DNA of 64,000 nucleotides from Nocardia aurantia (GTDB lineage: Bacteria > Actinomycetota > Actinomycetes > Mycobacteriales > Mycobacteriaceae): contig NZ_WEGI01000008.1 of NCBI RefSeq assembly GCF_009604425.1, positions 310,001 to 374,000 on the forward strand, read 5' to 3'. Within the stretch, counting starts at the first letter, position 1. Every line of letters starts with the position of its first letter. Positions 1-10,200 of this stretch are shown in pieces. A program made the position numbers and the translations under genes. Under the pieces are notes generated by a model. It did not search any database and was not told where the DNA came from. It saw only the letters and a program-made list of their open reading frames with translations.

Positions 1-415
1 TCGGCGGAAAGTCCTCGGCCGCAAGACCTTCGAGATACTCGGCGTCGGACACGGGCTCCCCGGCCTCGGTCTCCCGGCCGTCGTCCGCGATCTCCTCGAT
101 CGCGAGATGGGTCATCGGCTCGGCGGGAGTCGCTCCGTGCCAATGCCATTCGCCGGGTGCGATATGAACGGTATCGCCGACCCGCACCGATTCGACCGGC
201 CCGCCGCGCCGCTGCACCAGCGCAATACCCGCGGTGACGATCAGCGTCTGCCCCTCCGGATGGCGATGCCACACCGTCCGCGCGCCGGGCGCGAACCGGA
301 CACTGTCGATCTGGGTCCGGGACGACCCGTCCGCCACCGAGATCGAGTCGATCCAGGCGTCGCCGGTGAACCATTCGCGGGGAGCGGCCACCGCGGCCGC
401 CGGGGAGATACGCAT
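1..415 (-). CDS. Cupin-domain protein (3' end beyond the left edge)
   Basis: Reading leftwards from the ATG at 415 gives about 138 residues of one small beta-barrel protein before the window ends. A metal-binding cupin pattern is visible: WHRHPEGQ in the first half and a second histidine-rich stretch, PGEWHWHG, after a glycine-rich turn. This is the arrangement of single-domain cupins of the type often annotated as mandelonitrile-lyase-like or carboxymuconolactone-decarboxylase-associated cupins. The substrate cannot be told from sequence. The C-terminus runs acidic (EEIADDGRETEAGE) into the edge. A TetR gene lies 230 bp upstream on the same strand and may control it; that is inference from position only. 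Confidence 0.8.
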   Translation of the reverse strand, partial: MRISPAAAVAAPREWFTGDAWIDSISVADGSSRTQIDSVRFAPGARTVWHRHPEGQTLIVTAGIALVQRRGGPVESVRVGDTVHIAPGEWHWHGATPAEPMTHLAIEEIADDGRETEAGEPVSDAEYLEGLAAEDFPP

Positions 416-645
416 GATGTCGTGATCCTATTCGCGTTGGCATCGAATTATGTTGTTGTGGAGTCGATATCGAGTGCGGTGCACGGCGGCGGTGCCGAAT
501 GTGCATCGGGTGCAATCGCAGCCGAGCCGTCCGCCGGACATGGATTGCCGAGAATATGGTCATGCCGGCGGGGTCCGGAATGCCTGCGCCTGTCGGGTAA
601 GGCGTTCGAGCATGTCGGCGTCGCCATCGCCGCGCGGAAGCGCGG

Positions 646-1215
646 TCAGGTAGCGGTGGTATGCGCGGCGAGCAGTGCGAGGACTCCCGCGATCGCCTGA
701 TCGAAGACCTCGGCGTTGTCGGCCGCGCGCGCGAGCACATAACCACCCTGGAGCGTGGCGACCAGAGAGGTCGCCGTGGCCGCCGGATCCAGCGGCGGCC
801 GTAGTTCGCCGCGCGCGAGTCCCTGCCGGATCTCGTCGGCGAGCCGATCGCGCAGCCAGCCGAGGGTCTCCTCGACCGGTGCGCGCAGCGCGGGGGTGAT
901 CATGACCTCGGGGTCCTGGGTCAGCCCGCCGATCGGACAGCCGCGCAACACATCTCGCTCGCGCCGCAGATATGCGGCGATCCGCTCGGCAGCGGTGCCC
1001 GGTGCGGACAGCTGCGCCTCGACCGAGGCCCGCATCTCGGCGGCGGTCTTCCGGATCGCCTCGACCGCGAGATCCTCCTTCCCCGCGAAGTGGTGGTACA
1101 TGCTGCCCTGCCCGGCGTCGGCCCGCTGCTGGATCGTCTTCGGACTGGTACCGACATAACCGCGCTCCCAGAGCAATTCGCGCGTGCTGTCGACCAACCG
1201 ATCTCGGGTACTCAC
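646..1215 (-). CDS. TetR/AcrR family transcriptional regulator
   Basis: About 189 residues from the GTG at 1215. The N-terminus has the TetR helix-turn-helix: RDRLVDSTRELLWERGY, then SPKTIQQRADAGQGSMYHHFAGKEDL, with the YHHFAGKE recognition-helix signature. The C-terminal ligand domain is all-helical, of the TetR_C type seen in QacR/AcrR-like regulators. An in-frame ATG at 1230 and another start at 1296 exist. The 1230 ATG sits inside the inverted repeat at 1224-1243, which looks like the operator, so I prefer 1215. Homologues normally begin just before the STRDRL segment, which agrees. It probably represses itself and perhaps the downstream cupin gene. Confidence 0.85.
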   Translation of the reverse strand: MSTRDRLVDSTRELLWERGYVGTSPKTIQQRADAGQGSMYHHFAGKEDLAVEAIRKTAAEMRASVEAQLSAPGTAAERIAAYLRRERDVLRGCPIGGLTQDPEVMITPALRAPVEETLGWLRDRLADEIRQGLARGELRPPLDPAATATSLVATLQGGYVLARAADNAEVFDQAIAGVLALLAAHTTAT

Positions 1216-1552
1216 GAACTCAGTGTACATACTGATAGGTACAGAAGTTGGACAAGTTCGGCGGTCGGTACCTGTCGCCGCGATCAATGCCGTCATCTCG
1301 GAACCGGCAGGGAGTCGTCGGCCGCTCGCATCGATACGTCACGCCTGCGCGGTTGCCGGGATTACCCGTGTCGGCGTCGCGTCTGGTGCCTGAGCCGACG
1401 ATGTACGTGCGGACATGCTCTGCCGAGCGCTGGGCTCGCCGCATGCGAATGAAGTACTGCGGCAACGCTTCTCAGGAAGTCGTTACGTGGTGCGTTCGAT
1501 CACCGACGTCGGCGGGGCCGGGCGGTTCCCGGATCGGCCGGAATGCGAAAGT
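1216..1552. other. Gap without a recognisable gene
   Basis: About 330 bp between the TetR start and the stop of the kinase gene. Apart from the operator-like repeat at its left end I see no convincing ORF, RNA gene or strong hairpin. The short open frames here lack actinobacterial codon bias and any recognisable motif. Confidence 0.5.
1224..1243. promoter_or_regulatory. Candidate TetR operator (inverted repeat)
   Basis: TGTAC and GTACA arms are separated by 10 bp, immediately upstream of and overlapping possible starts of the TetR gene. The position suits autorepression. The arms are short, so this is moderate evidence only. Confidence 0.45.
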
Positions 1553-2896
1553 TCAGCCGGCAGTGCGGTATTCGGCGTAGCCGGGAACCCAGTCGTACAT
1601 CAGGCGCATGAACGGCACCTCGGCGTCGAGCTGGGCGGAGATGCCGATGGCACCCATCAGGACGCGGAAGATCATGGCGTGCTGCGGGGGGAGTTGCAGG
1701 GACCACGAGGTGCGGATGTCCGGATCGGAGATGTCGGTGGCCCGGCCCGCGACCCGCCGCATCCAACTGCGGGTGAAGTGGAAGGTCTCGGTGCGGATCG
1801 GGTCGGCGAACGGGCGCATCAGATCGGCGATCTCGCGGTGGGTGACCGTGCGGCCGGGCAGCACCCAGCCGTCCTCCTGCATCAGCTCGGTCAGTTCCTC
1901 GTAGCGATCCTCCGCCGCGAGGGCCACCATGCGGCCCAGTATCGGGGGGAAGCCGTCGGGCAGCGACGCGCAGGCGCCGTAGTCGATGACCGCCAACCGG
2001 CCGTCGGCCAGCATCATGAAATTGCCGGGATGCGGGTCGCCGTGCAACAGGCCCACGAGTGACGGTGAGCTGAAATCGAATTCGGCCATCAGGGTCGCCA
2101 CTCGATTACGCAGCTCGCGGGTGCCCTCGGGATCCTCGAGACCCTGCGCGATGATCGCCGACACCGGTGTGGCGTCCAGCCACTCGGACACGACCACCTT
2201 CGGCGCGCTGGCCACCACCTTCGGCACCACGAACGTGGGATGTCCGTCGTAACCCGCGGCGAAGGCGCGCTGGTTGTTCGCCTCCAGGCGATAGTCGAGC
2301 TCCTCCTCCATGCGCTCGGTGAGCTCGGCGATCACCGGTTTCACATCCGAGGCCTGCAGCAGTGAGCTGATCATGCCGGTCATCCGGGTGAGGGTCTTGA
2401 GGTCCGCGCGCAGCGCCTCGTCGGCGCCCGGGTACTGCACCTTCACCGCGACCTCGCGGCCGTCGGACCACACCGCGCGATGCACCTGGCCGATACTCGC
2501 CGAGGCGGCCGGGGTGTCGTCGAACTCCCGGAAACGCTTGCGCCACGCGGTGCCCAGTTGCTGGTCCAGCACCCGGTGCACGGTGGTCGCGGACATCGGC
2601 GGCGCCTCGGCCTGCAACTTCGTCAGCGCCTCGCGGTAGTGCTCGCCGAACTGCTCGGGTACCGCGGCCTCCATCACCGACAGCGCCTGCCCGAACTTCA
2701 TCGCGCCGCCCTTGAGCTCGCCGAGCACGGAGAACAGCTGCTCGGCGGCCTGCTGGTTGAGCTGCGCGTTTATCTCGTGCCGGTCCCCACCCGCCAGGCG
2801 GCGGCCGAAGCCGACCGCAGCGCGGCCGGCGATCCCGAGTGGGATCTTGGCCAGCTTCGCATTGCGGGACGACCGACGGCTCACGATCTCTGACAC
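1553..2896 (-). CDS. ABC1/UbiB-family (AarF-type) atypical protein kinase, Rv3197-like
   Basis: 447 residues. Diagnostic ABC1 features are present: the KxGQ motif in GGAMKFGQALS, an alanine-rich nucleotide loop (ASASIGQVH), VAVKVQYPG with the lysine that binds ATP, the catalytic HGDPHPGNF and the metal-binding VIDYG. UbiB/ABC1 proteins are ATPases or small-molecule/protein kinases acting in isoprenoid-quinone homeostasis; the Mycobacterium homologue has been linked to macrolide resistance. I start at the GTG at 2896 because the VSEI...SRNAKLA N-terminus lines up with mycobacterial homologues; an earlier start at 2947 reads through non-conserved sequence. A GGGAGG precedes it closely. It is followed by the ThiF-like gene's stop 73 bp upstream, same strand, and belongs to the conserved Rv3193c-Rv3197-type block. 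Confidence 0.93.
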   Translation of the reverse strand: MSEIVSRRSSRNAKLAKIPLGIAGRAAVGFGRRLAGGDRHEINAQLNQQAAEQLFSVLGELKGGAMKFGQALSVMEAAVPEQFGEHYREALTKLQAEAPPMSATTVHRVLDQQLGTAWRKRFREFDDTPAASASIGQVHRAVWSDGREVAVKVQYPGADEALRADLKTLTRMTGMISSLLQASDVKPVIAELTERMEEELDYRLEANNQRAFAAGYDGHPTFVVPKVVASAPKVVVSEWLDATPVSAIIAQGLEDPEGTRELRNRVATLMAEFDFSSPSLVGLLHGDPHPGNFMMLADGRLAVIDYGACASLPDGFPPILGRMVALAAEDRYEELTELMQEDGWVLPGRTVTHREIADLMRPFADPIRTETFHFTRSWMRRVAGRATDISDPDIRTSWSLQLPPQHAMIFRVLMGAIGISAQLDAEVPFMRLMYDWVPGYAEYRTAG

Positions 2897-2969
2897 CCTC
2901 CCATCATGGCTGAATAATCGAGGAATGTGCCATGCGAAATCGGCCACCCCGAGGACTCGGCCTGCCGAT

Positions 2970-3827
2970 TCACGGTGTGGATCCGGTCAGCGCGCGGCAC
3001 CCGCACGCACGATGCGGACGCCAGCGGCGGCTGCGGATCCGATGCGAATCCGGGTCGAGTTCCAGAGTGGCGTCGAGGGTTTCCGGCGGCCGGGCCACCC
3101 GGCCGGCGAGGATCACCTCGAGTTCCCGCAGTGCCAGCGCGGCGGTCGCGGTGACCGTCGCGGGTGTGGCGTATCCCACTCTGCCCAGCAGCTGTGCGGC
3201 CAGGTGCGGCCACTGCTCGTCCAGATCGTTCCTGATCAGGTCGGCGCAGCGCAGACAACTGGTGCCGCCGGGCAGGACCAGCGGCCCGACGATGCCCCGC
3301 CCGTCGCGCACCCGCACCTGTAGATGCGGTATCCGGCGCAGAACCAGCTCGCTGACCAGTTGCGGTTCCGGCACCAGCAGATCGGTGAGCAGCACCAGAT
3401 CCGCACCCCGGATCGCGGCCTCGGCCCCGTCGAGCTCCCGGGTGCGGGTCGGCCGTAGCCCCAGCCGCCGCACTCCGGCGACCACCGCCTCCGACAGCGG
3501 CCCGCGCCCGTGCACGTGGACCGTCCGCACCCGGGCCGGACCGGCCTCGGGCAGCAACAGCAGCCCGGCCGCGTCGATCTCGGCCAGCAATTGCAGCGTC
3601 ACCTCGGCTCCGACACCGAGCCGATCGGCCTGCCACACCACATCGGGATGACTGCGCAGCCCGTCCAGCAACCGCAGGAACTCGACCACGACCTCGGGCC
3701 GCACCCCGGCGGGTTCGAGTACGACCGCCCGCTCCGGATCCCACCCCAATTGCACCGCTCCGCCCGGCCGCCGCAACACGGCCACCCGCGGATGCAACAT
3801 GGGCCCCTTGGGCCGGAACATCGTCAT
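2970..3827 (-). CDS. ThiF/TOMM leader-binding-like protein (Rv3196-like)
   Basis: 285 residues, resembling the cyclodehydratase/ThiF-like 'TOMM precursor leader peptide-binding' proteins. The N-terminal winged-helix-like part (about 1-95) is followed by a Rossmann-like half in which the nucleotide-binding glycine motif is degenerate. Four zinc-type cysteines are visible: CLRCADLIRNDLD in the middle and ACGC at the C-terminus. No TOMM precursor, dehydrogenase or YcaO gene is nearby, so a role in peptide modification is not supported here; the gene is conserved next to the ABC1 kinase and zincin-like gene in mycolic-acid actinomycetes. Alternative in-frame ATGs at 3821 and 3800 exist; no clear ribosome site separates them. 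Confidence 0.75.
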   Translation of the reverse strand: MTMFRPKGPMLHPRVAVLRRPGGAVQLGWDPERAVVLEPAGVRPEVVVEFLRLLDGLRSHPDVVWQADRLGVGAEVTLQLLAEIDAAGLLLLPEAGPARVRTVHVHGRGPLSEAVVAGVRRLGLRPTRTRELDGAEAAIRGADLVLLTDLLVPEPQLVSELVLRRIPHLQVRVRDGRGIVGPLVLPGGTSCLRCADLIRNDLDEQWPHLAAQLLGRVGYATPATVTATAALALRELEVILAGRVARPPETLDATLELDPDSHRIRSRRWRPHRACGCRALTGSTP

Positions 3828-3971
3828 AACCCGAGTATCCGACCCCTGGATTCCGGAAGAAAGGGCCAGGTCACAGCCGCACCCTGTGCCGGAATTCGCA
3901 CCCTTTGCGCGGAATTCGCGCGACCCGCCGTCGCCGCGTATCCCCGTGTCTCGGCGCTCGGTCCAGCTCGA

Positions 3972-5381
3972 TCAAGCAGGCTCGTCGCCGGGTTTGTCGT
4001 CCTCGCCGGATTCGGGCGCTTCGCGGTCCTTGCGTTCCCGCTCGGCGCGCTCCCGGGCCTCGGTCTCCGCGAGCTGGGCCAGCGGGTCGTCGAACATCCC
4101 GGTGCCGCCGCCGATCACACCGTCGATGAATCCGGCCGGATTGTCCAGATCGTCGGAGGTGGGGAGCAGGTCGGGATGGGCCCAGATCGCGTCGCGGGCC
4201 TCGAGCCCGGCGTCGGTGGTCAGCCGCCGCCACAGCGCGGCCGCCTCGCGCAGTTTGCGCGGGCGCAACTCCAGGCCGACCAGCGTCGCGAAGGTCTGCT
4301 CGGCGGGACCGCCGGAGGCGCGACGGCGGCGCAGCGTCTCGGCGAAGGCGCCCGAACCGGGCAGCCGATCGCCGACCGCGTCGCCGACCACGACCTCCAC
4401 CCAGCCCTCGATCAGGGCCAGCAGCGTCTCCAGCCGTTCCAGCGCGGCCTTCTGTTCCGGTGTGGTCTGCGGCTCGAAAGTGCCCTGCGACAACAACTCC
4501 TCCAACTTGGAGGGGTCGGCCAGCGACATCGGATCGAGGTTCTGCGCGGCCTCCTCGATCGCGGAGAAGTCCATCCGGATGCCGCGCGCGTAGTCCTCGA
4601 CCGCGCCCAGAACCTGCTGTCGCAGCCACGGCACATGCGCGAACAGGCGCTGGTGGGCGGCCTCGCGGGCGGCGAGATACACCAGCACCTCGCTCTCGGG
4701 CCGTTCGAGGCCCTTCGCGAACTCCGTGATCGCGGCCGGCAGCAGCGCGGCGGTACCCGCCGGGCCGAGCGGCAGGCCGATGTCGGTGGAGGTCAGTACT
4801 TCCTTGGCCAGCTGGCCGAGGGCATTACCGAGCTGCGAGCCGAACGCCATGCCGCCCATCTGGCCCAGCATGCCGATCATCGGCGCCGCGAACTCCTTGG
4901 CCTCCTCGGGCAGGGTCGAGGTCCACATGCCGGAAACCTGCTCGGCGACCGGATCGCACAACCGCTTCCAGGTGGGGACCGTCTCCTCGATCCAGTCGTT
5001 CGGGGTCCACGCCACCGTCTTCGACGCTCCGGCGGGCAGGGTGGTGGCCGCGTCGAGCCACAACTCGGCGAGGTGGGCGGCGTCGGCGACGGCGCTGCGC
5101 GAGCCGGCCGAGACCGGGGCGACGGTGGTGCCGAGCTGTTGCCGGGCCAGCCGCTTGGCGAGGTCGTAGTTGACCGGGCCCGACTGGCTGCCCGGCTGGC
5201 CCATCGTGGAGAACATCTGGCCCAGTGAGCTCAGCATCTGGCCGAGCGCCGACGGATCGAATCCGGCGCCGGAACCACCCATCGGGAATCCGAACGGATT
5301 GTTCGCGCCGGAACCGGATCGATCGTCCCGCTTGTCGGGGTCGTCGTCGCGGTTCGAGAAGCCGAAGGGCACGTCGCTCAT
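3972..5381 (-). CDS. Zincin_2/DUF2342-type 'zinc-dependent metalloprotease' family protein (Rv3195-like)
   Basis: 469 residues. A glycine/methionine-rich low-complexity N-terminus (about 1-70, GMGG/GQM repeats) leads into an all-helical domain with the family core GSQLGNALGQL and the helix carrying REAAHQRLF near residues 239-247. In canonical zincins this helix reads HExxH; here the first histidine is an arginine (REAAH), so metal binding or protease activity is uncertain. The C-terminal tail is Glu/Arg/Asp-rich and probably disordered. It is divergent from the PDZ/Lon-like protease with only about 50 bp between starts, an arrangement conserved in Mycobacterium. The substrate is unknown. Confidence 0.88.
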   Translation of the reverse strand: MSDVPFGFSNRDDDPDKRDDRSGSGANNPFGFPMGGSGAGFDPSALGQMLSSLGQMFSTMGQPGSQSGPVNYDLAKRLARQQLGTTVAPVSAGSRSAVADAAHLAELWLDAATTLPAGASKTVAWTPNDWIEETVPTWKRLCDPVAEQVSGMWTSTLPEEAKEFAAPMIGMLGQMGGMAFGSQLGNALGQLAKEVLTSTDIGLPLGPAGTAALLPAAITEFAKGLERPESEVLVYLAAREAAHQRLFAHVPWLRQQVLGAVEDYARGIRMDFSAIEEAAQNLDPMSLADPSKLEELLSQGTFEPQTTPEQKAALERLETLLALIEGWVEVVVGDAVGDRLPGSGAFAETLRRRRASGGPAEQTFATLVGLELRPRKLREAAALWRRLTTDAGLEARDAIWAHPDLLPTSDDLDNPAGFIDGVIGGGTGMFDDPLAQLAETEARERAERERKDREAPESGEDDKPGDEPA

Positions 5382-5431
5382 AGTGCCAACGTTACGCTGG
5401 TGCCATCGGACCAGCCGCTACTGTGGGCCGG

Positions 5432-6457
5432 GTGAACCGTCGGATCCTCACCCTGATCGCGGCCTTGTTGCCCATCCTCGTGCTCGGTGTCGTCGGCAGT
5501 GCCGTGGAGGTGCCTTTCGTCGCGTTGGGGCCCGGTCCCACCTTCAATACCCTCGGTGACGTGGAGGGCAGGCAGGTGGTCGACGTACAGGGCGCGCCCG
5601 TGGATCCGACCTCCGGAAACCTCAACATGACCACCGTCTCCGTTCGCGACGGGCTGAATATCTTCGAGGCGTTCGGGTTGTGGGCCGACGGCCGGTACGG
5701 CCTGGTGCCGCGGGCGGAGGTGTATCCCCCCGGGGTGCCGCGCGATCAGGTCGACAAGTCCAATCAGCAGGATTTCAAGGACTCCGAGGACAACGCCGAA
5801 CTGGCGGCCCTGCACTACCTGAAGTACCCGACCAGGGTGCGGCTGCGGGTGGTCGCGGACGACGGCCCGGCCAAGGGCGTACTCCAGGTGGGCGACGAAT
5901 TGGTCAGTGTCGCAGGCAAACCCGTCGCGACCTCGCAGGACGTGATCGAGGCGGTCCGCGGCGCGCAGCCCGGCACCGCCGTGCCGATCGTGCTGCGGCG
6001 CAACGGCGCCGAGCAGACGGTCACGGTGAAACTGGGTGCGCGCCCGGACGATTCGGCGAAGGGCTATCTCGGCGTGACCCCGGAGGAGGCCGCGCAGGGG
6101 CCCCTGCAGGTGACCTTCAACCTCGCCGACATCGGCGGCCCGTCCGCGGGCCTGATGTTCAGCCTGGCCCTGATCGACAAGCTCAGCAGCGGAGCCCTCA
6201 ACGGCGGCAAGTTCGTCGCGGGCACCGGCACCATCGACCCGCAGGGCAAGGTCGGCCCGATCGGCGGCATCCAGTACAAGATGATCGCCGCCCGCGAGGC
6301 CGGCGCGGAGACCTTCCTGGTCCCCGCCGACAACTGCAACGAGGCCAAGCAGCGCAGCCCCGAGGGACTGCGGCTGGTCAGGGTCGACACCCTGACCACC
6401 GCGGTGCGGTCCCTGGAGGCGATCACCGCGGGGCAGTCGACGCCGACCTGCGGTTAG
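5432..6457 (+). CDS. Membrane-anchored PDZ/Lon-like serine protease, YlbL family (Rv3194c-like)
   Basis: 341 residues. One N-terminal membrane helix (about residues 5-25) is followed by the family segment PFVALGPGPTFNTLG, a PDZ domain near 130-205 and a Lon-type proteolytic domain. The catalytic serine is in GGPSAGLMF (Ser about 238) and the lysine in IGGIQYKMIAA (Lys about 283), so the Ser-Lys dyad is intact. It should act outside the membrane. I choose the GTG at 5432 (VNRRILTL) because homologues begin MNRRILTL; the GTG at 5423 adds three residues. The start is divergent from the zincin-like gene with a very short shared promoter region. The stop lies 3 bp from the stop of the convergent PPA1309-like gene. 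Confidence 0.93.
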   Translation: MNRRILTLIAALLPILVLGVVGSAVEVPFVALGPGPTFNTLGDVEGRQVVDVQGAPVDPTSGNLNMTTVSVRDGLNIFEAFGLWADGRYGLVPRAEVYPPGVPRDQVDKSNQQDFKDSEDNAELAALHYLKYPTRVRLRVVADDGPAKGVLQVGDELVSVAGKPVATSQDVIEAVRGAQPGTAVPIVLRRNGAEQTVTVKLGARPDDSAKGYLGVTPEEAAQGPLQVTFNLADIGGPSAGLMFSLALIDKLSSGALNGGKFVAGTGTIDPQGKVGPIGGIQYKMIAAREAGAETFLVPADNCNEAKQRSPEGLRLVRVDTLTTAVRSLEAITAGQSTPTCG

Positions 6458-6460
6458 TCG

Positions 6461-7078
6461 CTATTCGGGGTCCTGCTCGAGCGTATTGCGCAGCGCGGCG
6501 ACGATATCGTTCGCCAGATCCGGATAGGTGCGCAGATCGATGTCGCCGAACGGGTCCTCCTCGTCGGCGGCGGGCCGGACCTGCAGCAGCGCCAGCGAGG
6601 TGCCGTCGCGCAGCACACCGGCGAACAGCCGGGCGTCGCGGCGGTCCGGGTGGGTGGCGGCGGTGTCGCGCGCCGCGCGCCCGGCCGCGTCGCGATCGGT
6701 GAGCACCGGGAGCATCGCGTCGTCCAGGGCCTCCTCGGCGTCCGGCGGGAGCACCAGAATCTGTTGCACCAGAACACATCCGATCACCGAGTCCGGCCAG
6801 CTGGTGGTGGACAGGAATTCGTCGAGCGCGAATTCGCCGGTCACATCGTCGGGAAACGGCTCCTGCGCGACCGGGGTGAGCTCGGAACCGTCGTCGAGTT
6901 CGTCCTGCAACGACGGTTCGGCGGCCACCAGATCCAGCGTCGGCACCAGCGCGAACATCTGCGGCGGCCGGTCCCAGCCCTCGGCGTCGGCGTATTCCGC
7001 GACCTCGCGGATACAGCGGTACAGAGCGGAAGCCGGGTTAGCAACAGTCACGGGCAGCAACTTTAAGGCCTCCGGCAT
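6461..7078 (-). CDS. PPA1309-family conserved protein
   Basis: 205 residues, soluble and acidic, with no signal or membrane segment. The profile, ...ALYRCIREVAEYADAEGWDRPPQMFALVPT... then a Cys/Val-rich strand and an acidic C-terminal helix, matches the PPA1309 family that actinobacteria keep beside UPF0182 genes. Function unknown. The reading frame opens further upstream to 7261, but the ATG at 7078 is where family similarity begins. It is divergent from the UPF0182 gene, with 152 bp between starts that must hold both promoters. Confidence 0.85.
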   Translation of the reverse strand: MPEALKLLPVTVANPASALYRCIREVAEYADAEGWDRPPQMFALVPTLDLVAAEPSLQDELDDGSELTPVAQEPFPDDVTGEFALDEFLSTTSWPDSVIGCVLVQQILVLPPDAEEALDDAMLPVLTDRDAAGRAARDTAATHPDRRDARLFAGVLRDGTSLALLQVRPAADEEDPFGDIDLRTYPDLANDIVAALRNTLEQDPE

Positions 7079-7230
7079 ACGGCCGGGCACCCAGCGCGCC
7101 CAGGTGGTGAGGCATTGCGATCCAACGCAAGCCGTTTTACGTAGAGTGGGGCGCGATGGTCCCCTGGGACCACCCCGACATCGGAGTGCGGCGTGCAATG
7201 CGGCGTCGCCGGACCTGGGAGAGTGGCATC

Positions 7231-10200
7231 GTGGGCATGCGCCCCCCGACAGGCTTACCAACGCTGTCTCGACGCAGCCGGGTGCTGCTTGTGACGGCCC
7301 TCGTACTGGCGGCGCTGCTGCTGGTCGGGCCGCGATTGACCGACGCTTACACCAATTGGTTGTGGTTCGGCGAGGTCGGATTCCGGCGGGTGTACGGCAC
7401 CGTGCTGCTGACCCGCATCCTGCTGTTCCTGGTGATCGCGGTCGCCGTCGGAGCGGTGATCTGGCTGGCGATGCTGTTCGCGTACCGGGCGCGGCCGGTG
7501 TTCGTGCCGACGGCCGGGCCCAACGATCCGATCGCGCGCTATCGCACCACCGTGATGGGCCGGCTGCGGCTGTTCGGTCTCGGCATCCCCGGTCTGGTGG
7601 GCATCCTGTGCGGTCTCGTGGCGCAGTCGAGCTGGGTGACGGTTCAGCTGTTCCTGCACGGCGGCGCGTTCCACGTCAAGGATCCGCAGTTCGGGCTGGA
7701 CGTCGGCTTCTACGCCTTCGATCTGCCGTTCTACAAGATGGTGCTGAACTGGCTGTTCGTCGCCATCGTGATCGCCTTCTTCGCGAACCTGATCACGCAC
7801 TACGTGTTCGGCGGCCTGCGGCTGTCCGGCCGGGAGGGCACGCTGACCCGGGCCGCCCGGGTCCAGCTGGCGGTCATCGCCGGACTGTTCGTGTTGTTCA
7901 AGGCGATCGCGTACTGGTTCGACCGGTACTCGCTGCTGTCGAGCACCCGCAAGGAGTCCACCTTCACCGGTGGTTCCTACACCGACATCAACGCGGTGCT
8001 GCCGGCGAAGCTGATCCTGTTGTCGATCGCGGTGATCTGCGCGCTGGCGTTCTTCGCCGGTGTGGTGCTGCGGGATCTGCGGGTGCCGGCCATGGCGGCG
8101 GCGCTGCTGGTGCTGTCGTCGATTCTGGTGGGCGCGGTGTGGCCGCTGATCGTGGAGCAGTTCGAGGTGCGGCCGAACGCGGCCACCAAGGAATCGGCCT
8201 ACATCCAGCGCAACATCACCGCCACCCGGGAGGCGTACGGGCTCACCGATGACAAGGTCTCCTACGTCGACTACAAGGGTGTCGAGACGAAGGATCCGTC
8301 GACGATCCAGGCGGATCAGCAGACCATCAAGAACATCCGGCTGCTGGATCCGAATCTGCTGACGCAGACCTTCGTCCAGCGTCAGCAGCTGCAGAACTTC
8401 TACGGCTTCCCGGATCCGCTGGACATCGACCGCTACACCATCAACGGCGAGGTCCAGGACTACATCGTGGCCGCGCGAGAGCTGGTGCCACAGAACCTGT
8501 CCGGTAACCAGACCGACTGGATCAACAAGCACACCGTCTACACCCACGGCGACGGTTTCGTCGCGGCGCCGGCCAATCGGGTGAACGTCGCGCCGCCGAA
8601 GGAGACCCAGCAGGCGGCGACCGGCTCCGGCAGCAGCAACCCGTCCACCGGCGGCTACGGCTATCCGGTGTTCAACCTGGGTGACCAGTCCACGGTCAGC
8701 GACCTGTTCACCCCGAAGGACAAGCAGGCCATCAAGGTCGATCAGCCGCGCATCTACTACGGCGAGATGATCTCCAAGTCGGACGCGGACTACGCGATCG
8801 TCGGCGGCAACGGTCAGCCGCCACGCGAATACGACACCGGCACAGACCAATACACCTACACCGGGCACGGTGGTGTGCCGATCGGCAACTGGCTCAACCG
8901 TTTCGCCTTCGCCGCGAAGTACGCCGAGCGAAACATCCTGTTCTCCGGCGCCATCGGATCCGATTCGAAGATCATCTTCAATCGCGATCCGCGGGAGCGG
9001 GTGGCGCAGGTGGCGCCGTGGCTGACCGCCGACGGCTCCGTCTACCCGGCCGTGGTCGGTGGGCGGATCCTGTGGATCGTCGACGCGTACACCACGCTCG
9101 ACAACTTCCCCTACGCGCAGCGCACCTCGCTCGACGGCGCCGCGGAGGATTCGGTCGATCAGAACACCGGCCGCGTGCTGCCCCGCAAGGAGGTCAGCTA
9201 CATCCGCAACTCGGTGAAGGCCACCGTCGACGCCTACGACGGCACGGTGACCCTGTACGAGACGGATCCCACCGATCCCGTGCTGCAGGCCTGGCGCGGG
9301 GTGTTCCCGGGCAGCGTGAAGCCGTCGAGCGCGATCTCGCCGGAACTGCGCTCGCACTTCCGTTATCCGGAGGATCTGTTCAAGGTGCAGCGGGAGATGC
9401 TGGCCCGCTACCACGTGAACGATCCGCGAGAGTTCTTCACCAACAACGCGTTCTGGTCGGTACCCAGCGATCCGACCTCGGACGCGCCCACTACCGCCCA
9501 TCAACCGCCGTACTACGTCCTGATCGGCGATCCGAAAACCGGTAGGGCGACGTTCAAGCTGACCAGTGCGATGGTCGGCTTCCGCCGGAACTTCCTGGCG
9601 GCCTACATATCGGTGGACTCCGACCCGGCCAACTACGGCAAGTTCACCGTGCTGAAATTGCCGACGGACTCGCAAACCCCGGGCCCCCAACAGGTTCAGA
9701 CGTCGATGACAACCGACGCCCGAGTATCGAGCGACCGGACGGTCCTCACCGGCGGCAACACCAACAAGATCAAATATGGCAACCTCCTGACACTGCCGAT
9801 GGGCGAGGGCGGCGTTCTCTACGTCGAACCCTGGTATCTGGAACGCAACAGTGGCCCCAACGCCGCCTCCTTCCCCCAATTGGTGAAGGTGCTGGCCAGC
9901 TACGGCGACAAGGTCGGCTATCAGGCCACCCTCGGCGACGCCCTCAACGACGTGAAGGAAGGCCTGGGCGGCGGCGCCACCCAGCAACCCGGCCAGCAGT
10001 CCGTCCTCCCACCGACCGTCCCCGGCGGCGGCACCCAGCCGACCCCGAGCACCCCGGTCACCCCACCGGTCCTGCCCCCCACCGGCTCGGCGGGCCGCGA
10101 CGCCGCGGTCAGGAATATGAACGATGCCCTGAAGTCCGTCCAGGACGCGCAGCACTCCGGCGACCTCGGCCAACTCGGCCGAGCCCTGGAGGTCCTGCAG

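Noticed and set aside
2970..3827. Active TOMM (thiazole/oxazole peptide) biosynthesis locus
   Set aside because: The ThiF-like gene has no YcaO, dehydrogenase or precursor-peptide gene nearby; it belongs to a conserved housekeeping-like block.
3510..5228. Long plus-strand ORF opposite the zincin-like gene
   Set aside because: Gln/Arg/Gly-rich low-complexity translation, the mirror of a real gene in high-GC DNA.
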